Shown: positions 8,440 through 15,729 of the stretch, in pieces
Position numbering within the stretch: the stretch's first letter is position 1
Layout of the letters: every line of letters starts with the position of its first letter
Source: Gammaproteobacteria bacterium
GTDB taxonomy: Bacteria > Pseudomonadota > Gammaproteobacteria > JAABTG01
Direction: 5' to 3'
Assembly: GCA_034522055.1 (NCBI GenBank)
Contig: JAXHLS010000002.1
Location: 186,001-250,000, forward strand
Length of the DNA: 64,000 nucleotides
Program-made: the position numbers and the translations under genes
Notes under the pieces: generated by a model
What the model saw: the letters and a program-made list of their open reading frames with translations, nothing else
The model's database searches: none
What the model was told of the DNA's origin: nothing

Positions 8440-9003
8440 ATGGGCGATGAACTGTTTGCCGATCCACGATTGTACGACCACTTGCTTCTGCTTGACCGCG
8501 ATTTGTGTGAGCGGGCACGACGCGCAGGCTGCCCTCAGTGTGCCGGCGTCCTGCACAGTGCCACCTATCAGCGCAAGCCACGCGGGATTCCACCGGGCCT
8601 TACCGATGCATTGCACACCCGTCGCCTGAGCTTGTGCTGCGCCCGTTGCCGCCAGCGGGTGACACCGCCTTCGGTGCGTTTCCTCGGACGCCGGGTATAC
8701 ACCGGCGCTGTGCTGGTACTGGCCTGCGTACGCACACTCACCGCTGCGCGGATTCGCGAGCTGCAGGCGCTGTTGGGGGTAGACCGGCGTACGCTGCGGC
8801 GCTGGTGCCGCTGGTGGCGTGAGTCCCTGGTGCGCTCGCCCTGGTGGCATGCAGCGCGGGCGCGCTTCCTGCCGCCGCTTGAGGACCAGCAACTGCCGGG
8901 TGCCCTGCTTGCACGCTTCGAGGAACCGGATCCGCTGCGCAGGATGGCCGAGGTGTTGGCATTTCTCGCGCCGCTGTCTGTCGCCGCCGGGCACGTTGGC
9001 TGA
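8440..9003 (+). CDS. zinc-finger/helix-turn-helix protein of the transposon (DUF6431-like)
   Basis: A 187-residue protein with an N-terminal zinc ribbon (CPQC at residues 31-34, then LCCARC at 65-70) and a helix-turn-helix segment around 101-126 ([20 protein letters not shown], then RRWCRWW). This layout matches what I recall as DUF6431, which sits beside transposase genes. By analogy with TniQ-type zinc-ribbon proteins it may recognise DNA at the ends or targets, which is inference. ATG at 8440 follows a GGAGAGCGCGCC leader. The transposase gene begins 94 bp downstream on the same strand. Confidence 0.72.
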   Translation: MGDELFADPRLYDHLLLLDRDLCERARRAGCPQCAGVLHSATYQRKPRGIPPGLTDALHTRRLSLCCARCRQRVTPPSVRFLGRRVYTGAVLVLACVRTLTAARIRELQALLGVDRRTLRRWCRWWRESLVRSPWWHAARARFLPPLEDQQLPGALLARFEEPDPLRRMAEVLAFLAPLSVAAGHVG

Positions 9004-9096
9004 GGGGGATCGCGCACCCGCAGAAGTTGCACCTTCCACAACCTGTGCCAAGGCGCTTAGCCTCACAAGACGGACCGATGACGAGGCGATGCACCG

Positions 9097-10575
9097 ATGG
9101 GCGACGACAACAGATTGAGCGTGCACGAACGCTGGGCACGGCTGCGCTTCGCCGTGATCGGTTCGCTATTGGCGGCACCGCCAGAGAGCGGTGAGCTGCA
9201 CACAGCCATTACGGCGCTGGCCGCCAGGACCTGGCGTCATCCGGTCACTGGCGAGGCGGTACGCTTCGGGTTCTCCACCATAGAGCGCTGGTACTACCTG
9301 GCGCTTCGTGCCGGCGCTGACCCAGTCCGTGCGCTGCGTTCACGCCGACGCGCCGATGCGGGACGTCACCGCCGCCTGAGTGACCTGCTGCGCACCGAGC
9401 TGCATGCGCTCTACCAAGCGCATTCGGGCTGGAGCGTGCAGCTGCATGTCGATAACCTTGCAGTTCTGGCTGCCAAGGATCCGTCTCTTGGCGCGATGCC
9501 CTCGTACGCCACCGTTCGGCGGTATCTACAGGCGAACGGCATGCGCAAGCGCACCGGGCGCGTGCGGCGCGATACCCCCGGTGCTGAAGCCGCCGAGCGC
9601 CACCTGGCCACGCGCGAGGTGCGCAGCTATGAACTCGCCCACGTCAATGCGTTATGGCACGCCGACTTCCACGTCGGCTCGCGCCGCGTCGTCGATGCGC
9701 GCGGGCGCTGGCAGACGGTACAGATGCTCGGCATTCTCGATGACTGCTCAAGGATCTGTTGTCACGCCCAGTGGTACCTCACCGAGGACGCCGAACGCTT
9801 CGTGCACGGCCTGTCGCAGGCGCTGCAGAAGCGCGGCCTGCCCCGTGCCCTGCTGACCGACAACGGCAGTGCCGAGACCGCGACCGAAGTCACCGAGGGC
9901 CTGGCGCGCCTGGGTATCGTGCATGAGACGACATTACCGTACTCGGCCTACCAGAATGCCAAGCAGGAGAACTGGTGGTCGGTCGTTGAGGGTCGCCTGC
10001 TCGCCATGCTCGAGGGCGTCGAGCAGCTGACACTGGAGAGTCTCAACCGCGCAACACTCGCCTGGGTCGAGGGCGAGTATCAGCGTCGCCGCCACCACGA
10101 GCTCGGCTGCGCGCCCATTGAGCGCTATCGGCAGGGCCCCGACGTTGCCCGCGAGTGCCCCGATGCCGAGATGCTACGCCGCAGCTTCCGCGCACAGACC
10201 ACGCGTGTCCAGCGTCGATCCGATGGCACCTGCACCGTACTGGGCACCCGCTTCGAGGTGCCCTCCCGGTTCCGCCACCTCCACCGGCTAAAGCTGCGCT
10301 ACGCACGCTGGGATCTTGCGAGTATTGATCTACTCGATCCCCACACCGAACAACCCGTCGCCGTGCTCTATCCACTCGACAAGCAGCGTAATGCCGAGCA
10401 TGGACGACGGGCCCTCGCGCCGGTGGATGACAGCACGTCGGTCGATGCCCTGCCGGTTAACGCTAACACGTGCGCCGGTATGGCGCCGTTGCTTGACCAA
10501 CTCCTGGCCGAGTATGCCGCCACCGGCATACCGCCGGCCTATCTGCCCTTCGATCCCGAGGATACTGACCCATGA
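9097..10575 (+). CDS. DDE transposase with integrase (rve) core
   Basis: A 492-residue transposase of the retroviral-integrase superfamily. Residues 1-175 hold DNA-binding helices, including FSTIERWYYLALRAG and YATVRRYLQANGMRKRTGR. The RNase H-like core has Asp190 (LWHADFH), Asp255 (LLTDNGS) and Glu291 (AKQENWW); 35 residues separate the last two, the classic D,35,E spacing. A small beta-rich C-terminal domain follows (VQRRSDGTCTVLGTRFEV), like the Mu/Tni C-terminal domain. The stop overlaps the ATPase start (ATGA). All catalytic residues are present and the frame is intact, so it may still be active. Confidence 0.93.
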   Translation: MGDDNRLSVHERWARLRFAVIGSLLAAPPESGELHTAITALAARTWRHPVTGEAVRFGFSTIERWYYLALRAGADPVRALRSRRRADAGRHRRLSDLLRTELHALYQAHSGWSVQLHVDNLAVLAAKDPSLGAMPSYATVRRYLQANGMRKRTGRVRRDTPGAEAAERHLATREVRSYELAHVNALWHADFHVGSRRVVDARGRWQTVQMLGILDDCSRICCHAQWYLTEDAERFVHGLSQALQKRGLPRALLTDNGSAETATEVTEGLARLGIVHETTLPYSAYQNAKQENWWSVVEGRLLAMLEGVEQLTLESLNRATLAWVEGEYQRRRHHELGCAPIERYRQGPDVARECPDAEMLRRSFRAQTTRVQRRSDGTCTVLGTRFEVPSRFRHLHRLKLRYARWDLASIDLLDPHTEQPVAVLYPLDKQRNAEHGRRALAPVDDSTSVDALPVNANTCAGMAPLLDQLLAEYAATGIPPAYLPFDPEDTDP

Positions 10576-11417
10576 ACAAATCCCTGCTCGCACTCTACGG
10601 CCTCAAGTGGAATCCATTCTCGCCGGAACTGCCCACCGAGGCATTGATGGCAACGCCTGCGCTGGAGGACTTCGCCTGGCGTATCGAACACACCCATGTC
10701 CGCGAAGGCGGCTTTGCCCTCATTACCGGCGCGCCCGGCACCGGCAAGAGCGTCGCATTGCGCATCCTCGCCGCCCGCCTCGGGCGCCTGCCCGACCTGA
10801 CCATCGCCGCGTTGACCCATCCGAGTGCCAACCTCGCGGACTTCTACCGCGAGCTGGGAGACCTGTTCGGCGTCGATCTCAAGCCGCACAATCGCTGGAT
10901 GGGCTTCAAGGGGCTGCGCACCCGCTGGCTGGCGACTCTCGACGCCTCACTCATGCGCCCCGTGCTGCTGATCGATGAAGCCCAGGAGATCGCGCCTGTG
11001 GTACTGAATGAGTTGCGCTTGCTCGCCTCGTCCCAGTTCGACTCCCGCACCTTGCTGAGCGTGGTCCTCGCCGGCGATCAACGCCTGACCGACCTGCTCC
11101 GGCGTGACGATCTGCTCCCGCTCGGCTCGCGCATCCGGGCCCGCCTGGCGCTTGAACACGCCTCACGCGACGATCTCCTCGCCTGCCTGGCGCATCTTTG
11201 CACAAGCGCCGGCAACCCCGGTCTGTTCAGCGAACAGCTGGCACAGGCGCTGGCCGATCACGCTATGGGCAACTACCGTGTGCTGACCAATATGGCCGCC
11301 GAAATCCTCGCCCATGCCAGCCGCCACGAACTCACCCAGCTCGATGAAAAGCTCTTCTTCGATGTCTTCCACACCGAGCGCAAGCCATCACCGCGGCGCG
11401 CTCGCAGCGCTGCCTGA
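10572..11417 (+). CDS. AAA+ ATPase transposition regulator (ExeA/TniB-like)
   Basis: A 281-residue ATPase. Walker A is GAPGTGKS at residues 53-60 and Walker B is VLLIDEAQ at 131-138; a sensor-like SVVLAGDQRL follows and RIRARLALEHASRDDL looks like the arginine-finger region. The N-terminus (LYGLKWNPFSPELPTEAL) is typical of ExeA/TniB-type ATPases. It overlaps the transposase stop by four bases. In Mu, Tn7 and Tni systems the matching ATPase (MuB, TnsC, TniB) selects target DNA and activates the transposase; the same role is likely here. Confidence 0.9.
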   Translation: MNKSLLALYGLKWNPFSPELPTEALMATPALEDFAWRIEHTHVREGGFALITGAPGTGKSVALRILAARLGRLPDLTIAALTHPSANLADFYRELGDLFGVDLKPHNRWMGFKGLRTRWLATLDASLMRPVLLIDEAQEIAPVVLNELRLLASSQFDSRTLLSVVLAGDQRLTDLLRRDDLLPLGSRIRARLALEHASRDDLLACLAHLCTSAGNPGLFSEQLAQALADHAMGNYRVLTNMAAEILAHASRHELTQLDEKLFFDVFHTERKPSPRRARSAA

Positions 11418-11506
11418 GCACTGGCGCCGAACCCGACCGCTGGCCGTCCACAGTCTTACGCACCTGACGCAGGCCAACCCAGCCTCACGACCCAGGAGAC
11501 CACATC

Positions 11507-11704
11507 ATGAGTATGAAAGTCTTGCGGCTGTACACGCACTGGCAGGCGGAAGACGCCTATAGTGTGCTCACCTTCATCGACGAGCTGCGCGAACAGATCA
11601 TCAATGAATATGGCGAGGAGATCGTGCAGATGCTGCAAGAGGCCCGTGCCGTCGGCGAAGAACAGCAGCTGGAACTGCCATTCGCTGACGTAGCACAGTT
11701 CTGA
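11507..11704 (+). CDS. 65-aa transposon-borne protein of unknown function
   Basis: A 65-residue acidic, mostly helical protein (AEDAYSVLTFIDELREQI near residues 14-31). ATG at 11507 has an AGGAGA ribosome-binding site at good spacing, and it lies 90 bp after the ATPase and 98 bp before the transposon end. I do not recognise it. Its fixed position at the end of the operon suggests an accessory factor or small regulator rather than chance, but no domain supports a function. Confidence 0.6.
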   Translation: MSMKVLRLYTHWQAEDAYSVLTFIDELREQIINEYGEEIVQMLQEARAVGEEQQLELPFADVAQF

Positions 11705-11802
11705 TCGAGAAACCTGCGTGCAGGATCAGTGAGGAATGAACGCGGGCGGGAAACCCTCACGAAAAGTGAAAATGGTACCCTCGAAGACTGTGATTACACT
11801 CA

Positions 11803-11808
11803 ACTCAT
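11803..11808. repeat. right copy of 6-bp target-site duplication (ACTCAT)
   Basis: Matches 7839-7844; see that entry for how the junction was fixed. Confidence 0.88.
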
Positions 11809-12258
11809 CGGCAAAAACTGGTGCTCGAAAATCGGCTCGAGCACCCGCTTCATCGCCGCCTGCACAATCCGGTCCTTCACCGTCGGAATGCCCAGGGGAC
11901 GCGTCCCTGTCCCCTTCGGAATCTCCACCCGACGCACCGCATCCGGTCGGTACCGTCCAATTCCCAGCGCCTCTCCCAACTCCGCCAGATACCGCTCGGC
12001 ATGGGCCTCAAAACGCTGCACACTCTGGCCATCCACCCCCGCTGAACCCCGGTTGGCCCGCACATCCTGCCACGCCCGTTCCAGGGTCTGGGGGCGATGC
12101 ACCTTGTCGATCAGACTGAACCACTTCGTCCCTTGGACGCCGTTACCCAGCGCCGCCAACATGCGCTCCGTCCAGATCGTGCGGTCCACCCACGGCCATT
12201 CCACCGGGTTGGACGAGTCTGGCTTAGCCTCTTGCGAGACACTCTCGACCCTTTGCAT
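11803..12258 (-). pseudogene. ltrA: group II intron reverse transcriptase, N-terminal part
   Basis: Residues 1-150 of the intron-encoded protein: QTLERAWQDVRANRGSAGVD (fingers), RRVEIPKGTGTRPLGIPTVK and QAAMKRVLEPIFEHQFLPM. The frame ends at the transposon junction, where the first transposon bases supply a stop. ATG at 12258 has an excellent GAGGAGGT ribosome-binding site, as usual for these ORFs. The rest is at 6982-7844. Confidence 0.92.
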
Positions 12259-12777
12259 ACGCGCTCACCTCCTCCAGACTTCACCCATCCACCTTCCTGC
12301 CTCCCTTCCCTCGGCGCGATTTCTGTTCTTCGCGCTTTCCCGGCACCACCCACGGTTTTAGGCGGAGGACGCCCTCCAGCTCTTGGGTCCGCGTTTCCGC
12401 AGCACCTCGCCATGACCGCAGCAGAACCGTTCAGTACTACGAAGGCTCTGACTCCTGCCCACCGTCACCACGGCGGTCAGGTCTCCCCGCTTCTCTCGCA
12501 TTTCCTTCCCAGCGTTCCGTCTCCAACCACGGAGGGGACCCGAATGTCGCTTTCCACGCCAATCCCAGCGCATCCGATGAGTTTCAGGCTTCACCTTCTC
12601 CTAGCGGGCTCGCCGTCCCGTACCGCCGAATCGAGTTCGTCATCCTACGGACCGCCAGTTCGCCTCCGGTTGCTCTCCACCCCGCCTCGCGACGACGCAG
12701 TTACCTTCGACTACGGGGCCTTGGCTTACCCCGACACGGACTCTCACCGTGCAGAAAATGCGCCTCCACGGACGCAC
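12259..12777 (-). ncRNA. group II intron 5' region (domains I-III)
   Basis: Read on the minus strand from 12777, the RNA starts GTGCGTCCGTGG and contains CACGGTGAGAGTCCGTGTCG and GGGGTAAGCCAAGGCCCC, typical domain I elements of bacterial introns. It runs about 520 nt to the reverse-transcriptase start. No break is obvious. Confidence 0.8.
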
Positions 12778-12836
12778 TAGGAGCGACGCCCCCGTCGCGA
12801 TTGCCCCGGCCCCATCGCGGCGAGGCGCCGCTCCTA
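12778..12836. repeat. REP-like palindrome at the intron 5' exon
   Basis: TAGGAGCGACGCC at 12778-12790 pairs with GGCGCCGCTCCTA at 12824-12836, and inner arms GTCGCGAT/ATCGCGGC extend the stem. It abuts the intron 5' end directly. Confidence 0.8.
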
Positions 12837-12893
12837 CAGGTGGCACTTCCACCGTCATCTCTTTGTTCTTTCGCGTATTTCGTAGTTAACTCT

Positions 12894-12945
12894 CATGGCG
12901 ATACGCGCGGCCCAAAATGATGAAAGCGGAGCGCGTATCGCCATG
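12894..12945. repeat. 15-bp perfect inverted repeat
   Basis: CATGGCGATACGCGC at 12894-12908 is the exact complement of 12931-12945, with 22 bp between. No terminator T-run follows, so it looks like a repeat element. The rest of 12837-13128 holds a CTCTCCCAGAGGGAGAGG palindrome near 12965-12985 and a CGCGAAA-like stretch near 13025-13055; no gene is seen. Confidence 0.75.
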
Positions 12946-13128
12946 TTCGTTCCCTCACCCCGTCCCTCTCCCAGAGGGAGAGGGGGAGTTCGTGCTTCGC
13001 AACTTTCACGTTATAAAAAAACGGTAACTACGAAAAAGACGAAATGACACGAAAAGGGAGAAAGTCGGTAGGCGTGGAGGACAGAACGAGCACCGCGGCT
13101 CCCCCGCCGGAACACCGGGAAAACTGTT

Positions 13129-13246
13129 CCCTATTCACCACTCACCATTCACCATTCACTATCCCCTATCCCCTATCCCCTATCCCCTATCCCCTATCCC
13201 CTATCCCCTATCCCCTATCCCCTATTCCCTATTCCCTATTCCCTAA
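13129..13246. repeat. heptamer array (CTATCCC type)
   Basis: About 16 tandem 7-bp units, first TTCACCA/TTCACCC forms, then CTATCCC about ten times, then CTATTCC. It ends 78 bp before the 505-aa gene. Confidence 0.9.
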
Positions 13247-13247
13247 C

Positions 13248-13260
13248 CCGGCATAGCCGG
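13248..13260. repeat. small hairpin at left flank of the 505-aa gene
   Basis: CCGGC-ATA-GCCGG is a perfect 5-bp stem with a 3-nt loop, immediately after the heptamer array. Together with the right-hand hairpin at 14848-14868 it brackets the 505-aa gene. Confidence 0.45.
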
Positions 13261-13324
13261 AACCAAAATATCTCGGATCGCCTATCCTTATCCACAGCAC
13301 CATCCAGGACAAGAGGGACAGGCC

Positions 13325-14842
13325 ATGAATCCGTTCGTTGAACGTCACCAGAACAAGATCGCCGGTGTGCTCTCCTGTTTTGACCGGGTTGTCATCACCG
13401 GAACCCTTCCTGATATCGGTTATGCCGGCGCTATGGCGAGCTACCTCAGTTACCATAAGATCCGACTGTTCGACTACCCCCGGTGGGCAGAACCCCTGCG
13501 CGATGAGTTGCGCCACCATGCCGAGCAACTCGCCATCGAGGCCGGCATTGAGATCGAGTTCATCCGGCGCCACAAGGCCTTTCGCAAAGAAGACCGTATC
13601 AAGGCCATCATTGCGGAACGCGGCGGTCATCCCGGGCTGGTCCACATCTTCTCCGCCATGGAATCCTGCACCGCTTATCGCCCCTGGCATGACAAGAACA
13701 CAGGCCATACCCTGCTCAAACCCACGTCAGGGAAATGCCTGCATTACTACTTCTACTTCATCGATGAGGCCTTTGGACTCTGTTACGTGCGGGTGCCCAC
13801 CTGGGCGCCGTTCCGCCTGCAAGTCTACTTCAACGGCCATCACTGGCTGGCGCGCAGACTGGAAAAAGCCGGCATTCCCTTCGCGATGGCGGACAATGCC
13901 TTTCTGTCCATTGCCGATCCCGAGCAGGCTCAGACGCTTGCCGACCGGCTGGATGCCAAACAGCTTCACCGACGACTGAATCGATGGGCCAAACAGTTCT
14001 GCCCGGTAGCTCAGCGCTTTCGCTCCGGTTACCACTGGAGCTTGATGCAGGTGGAGTTCGCCACCGATGTCATCTTCCACCAGCAGGCCGAATTCCAGCC
14101 GCTCTACGAGTCCATCACCCGCACGGCGGTACAGGCCATTAAAGCCGACAATGTGGCCACCTTCCTTGGCCGTAAACTCGCCAGCACCTATCAAGGGGAG
14201 GTCGGTAACGATTTCAGCACCCGTATCCAGGGTACACGCATCCGCCACCAGATGGGGCCGGCCAGCATCAAACTCTACGATAAAGCCGGCATCATGGCGC
14301 GTGTGGAATGCACCACCAACGATGCCTCATTCTTCAAAATCCACCGCTGGGTGGAACAACGTGACGGCTGGCAACAGTGGAAACTGGCACCGCTACGCAA
14401 AAATATCTACAGCCTGCGCGATCTGCGCAAGCTGATGAACGCCGCCAATGAGCGCTATCTCGCCTATATGGCGGCAATCGACAATCCTGACGCCGGACTC
14501 AAGGACATCGATAAAATGTCCAGCCCCGCCAGGGACCAGGGCCGTTCATTCCGTGGCTTCAATCTGTTCCAGAAAAAGGACTATCATCTCTTCCTCGCCA
14601 TCGGGCGGGGCGAATGGTCAATCAGTGGCTTCCGTGCCGCCGATCTGCGGGCCTCTATGCCCGATCTATCACCCAGTCAATCATCCTATCTACTCAAACG
14701 GTTACGAACCCACGGACTGATCAAGAAAGTGGGACGTCGCTACAAGTATTACCTTACAAAGTTTGGGCGTCGCGTCCTGGCTGCATCACTCAAGATGCGT
14801 GAATATTGTGTTCTCCCTGCACTCTGTGCTGACAGGGCATGA
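13325..14842 (+). CDS. 505-aa protein of unknown function with C-terminal winged helix
   Basis: I do not recognise a named family. There is no signal peptide or membrane segment. The N-terminal region (FDRVVITGTLPDIGYAGAM, residues 19-37) and the centre (CLHYYFYFIDEAFGLCYVRV) look like a folded alpha/beta core. Residues about 312-340 hold IKLYDKAGIMARVECTTND, which recalls the YDK..RvE motif of phage and plasmid replication initiators. About residues 440-495 are a MarR-like winged helix (SPSQSSYLLKRLRTHGLIKK). ATG at 13325 has an AAGAGGGACAGG leader. It sits alone between heptamer arrays, with a hairpin on each side, as a single-gene mobile element would. A replication-initiator-like or transposase role is a guess. 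Confidence 0.75.
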   Translation: MNPFVERHQNKIAGVLSCFDRVVITGTLPDIGYAGAMASYLSYHKIRLFDYPRWAEPLRDELRHHAEQLAIEAGIEIEFIRRHKAFRKEDRIKAIIAERGGHPGLVHIFSAMESCTAYRPWHDKNTGHTLLKPTSGKCLHYYFYFIDEAFGLCYVRVPTWAPFRLQVYFNGHHWLARRLEKAGIPFAMADNAFLSIADPEQAQTLADRLDAKQLHRRLNRWAKQFCPVAQRFRSGYHWSLMQVEFATDVIFHQQAEFQPLYESITRTAVQAIKADNVATFLGRKLASTYQGEVGNDFSTRIQGTRIRHQMGPASIKLYDKAGIMARVECTTNDASFFKIHRWVEQRDGWQQWKLAPLRKNIYSLRDLRKLMNAANERYLAYMAAIDNPDAGLKDIDKMSSPARDQGRSFRGFNLFQKKDYHLFLAIGRGEWSISGFRAADLRASMPDLSPSQSSYLLKRLRTHGLIKKVGRRYKYYLTKFGRRVLAASLKMREYCVLPALCADRA

Positions 14843-14847
14843 GAATT

Positions 14848-14868
14848 TCTTGGCATTCTTGTCCAAGA
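14848..14868 (+). repeat. hairpin at right flank of the 505-aa gene
   Basis: TCTTGG at 14848-14853 pairs with CCAAGA at 14863-14868 around a 9-nt loop, 6 bp after the stop codon. Only a weak T-run follows (TTTC), so it could be a terminator or an element end. Confidence 0.45.
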
Positions 14869-14884
14869 TTTCAGTGGTAAGGTA

Positions 14885-14958
14885 CTATTCACCACTCACC
14901 ATTCACTTTTCCCATTTCCCTTTTCCCATTTCCCAATTCCCTTTTCCCAATTCCCCGG
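14885..14958. repeat. heptamer array, degenerate
   Basis: Starts TATTCACCACTCACCATTCAC, then TTTTCCCA/ATTCCCA units. With 13129-13246 it shows that the 505-aa gene lies inside a heptamer region. Confidence 0.8.
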
Positions 14959-14963
14959 CACAG

Positions 14964-15067
14964 GGGTCCGCTGCGCTTGACCCACCCTACGGTGCTGTGC
15001 GCTTCGGCGTCATTGGGAAGGTCCCTTCTCCCTTGGGGAGAAGGACAGGATGAGGGGATGTTGGGCG
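14964..15067 (-). repeat. ~104-bp dispersed repeat (copy 1)
   Basis: On the minus strand this matches 44241-44343 with few mismatches: CCCAACATCCCCTCATCCTG, then CTTCTCCCCAAGGGAGAAGG, then GTAGGGTGGGTCAAGCGC. A REP-like GTCGGGATGACTCCCGAC follows at 15087-15104. No gene is seen between 14843 and 15148. Confidence 0.85.
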
Positions 15068-15148
15068 AGGGCATGGGGTACATGTCGGGATGACTCCCGA
15101 CCCACAGTCGTGCCGAGGTGACAGGCGGTGTCTTGTCTTTGTCGGAGC

Positions 15149-15592
15149 TTAAGGTCCGCCATGTTCGGCGGCCTCCAACTCGTGCTTCAGGCGCCGCAGG
15201 CGGCGGCGGTCCTGGAACCACAGGCCCATGACGGAAAAGGAGTGGCGGGCCCACCAGGCGCCATCCGCATCGCACATCATGCGCAACACCAGCTCGGTGC
15301 CGCGCTGGCTGCCGCGCAGCGTATAGCGGTGAGTGGTGAGGATGTCCTTCCAACGGGATGACAGGGCGTAGCGATTCTTCGGCTGGTATTCGGTGACCAC
15401 CGCCATGGTCCCGTCGCCGTCCGTGCAGCGGTGGCCGGGACCGCGCACGGCGGGGTCCACCAGCCGGCCCCACACGCGCTCGGGGGGGCAGCGCAGGCGC
15501 ATGCGAATGACGAAGCCGCGCGCCAAGCCCGGCCCCTCAGCCCGCCACCGCGAGCCCCGGGCCCGTAATGGCGGGACGATCCGTGGTGGCAA
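15149..15592 (-). CDS. SRPBCC (START-like) family protein
   Basis: A protein of up to 147 residues whose body fits the polyketide-cyclase/START-like fold: VIRMRLRCPPERVWGRLVDP, then a long strand set (MAVVTEYQPKNRYALSSRWK, GTELVLRMMCDADGAWW) and a C-terminal helix (FQDRRRLRRLKHELEAAE). Such proteins bind hydrophobic ligands. The start is uncertain. The frame opens at a TTG at 15592; a better-looking ATG at 15602 is in another frame and stops after 21 residues, which would fit a small frameshift near 15540. No partner gene is obvious. Confidence 0.6.
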   Translation of the reverse strand: MPPRIVPPLRARGSRWRAEGPGLARGFVIRMRLRCPPERVWGRLVDPAVRGPGHRCTDGDGTMAVVTEYQPKNRYALSSRWKDILTTHRYTLRGSQRGTELVLRMMCDADGAWWARHSFSVMGLWFQDRRRLRRLKHELEAAEHGGP

Positions 15593-15729
15593 CCTGGTTC
15601 ATCTTGAGTCCCCTCGTACCGTGTCATCCACAACAGGAGCCGTGGGGCGGCGGCCCAGGGACCGCAATCCCCACCATCGCACACACCCCCCGAACAGTCG
15701 TCCACCCATGGTAAAGCAACGCGGGTGTT

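Larger units (their letters stand above)
7845..11802. mobile_element. 3.96-kb transposon with DDE transposase, AAA+ ATPase and zinc-finger protein
   Basis: The ends are TGAGTCTGAACATACTGC at 7845 and, read inward from 11802, TGAGTGTAATCACAGTC, giving TG..CA termini with a 5-bp perfect terminal match. Imperfect ~20-bp repeats lie inside both ends (7885-7905; 11777-11796 and 11751-11772 on the other strand). They share the core TAATCACA..TCG..GAGGGT or a variant of it and look like transposase-binding sites. Contents in order: SEC-C protein (minus), zinc-finger/HTH protein, DDE transposase, AAA+ ATPase, 65-aa protein. A transposase plus ATPase plus zinc-finger set recalls Tn7, Tn5053/Tni and Mu in logic. 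I cannot assign a named IS family. Confidence 0.88.
6896..12777 (-). mobile_element. group II intron, interrupted by a transposon
   Basis: On the minus strand the element begins at 12777 with GTGCG, the usual group II 5' end, and ends near 6896 after domains V and VI (..CCCCTAT). Without the 3958-bp transposon and its 6-bp target duplication it is about 1.92 kb, the normal length for an intron with a reverse-transcriptase gene. The ORF lies between the domain I-III region (12259-12777) and domain V (6931-6964). It is certainly inactive as a protein-coding mobile unit, since the reverse transcriptase is split and frameshifted. The 5' exon side is a REP-like hairpin (12778-12836), as expected for introns that insert after stem-loops. 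The 3' boundary is good to within one or two bases. Confidence 0.9.

Noticed and set aside
13129-13246. Possible CRISPR array
   Set aside because: The repeats are 7 bp in tandem with no spacers and no cas genes nearby.
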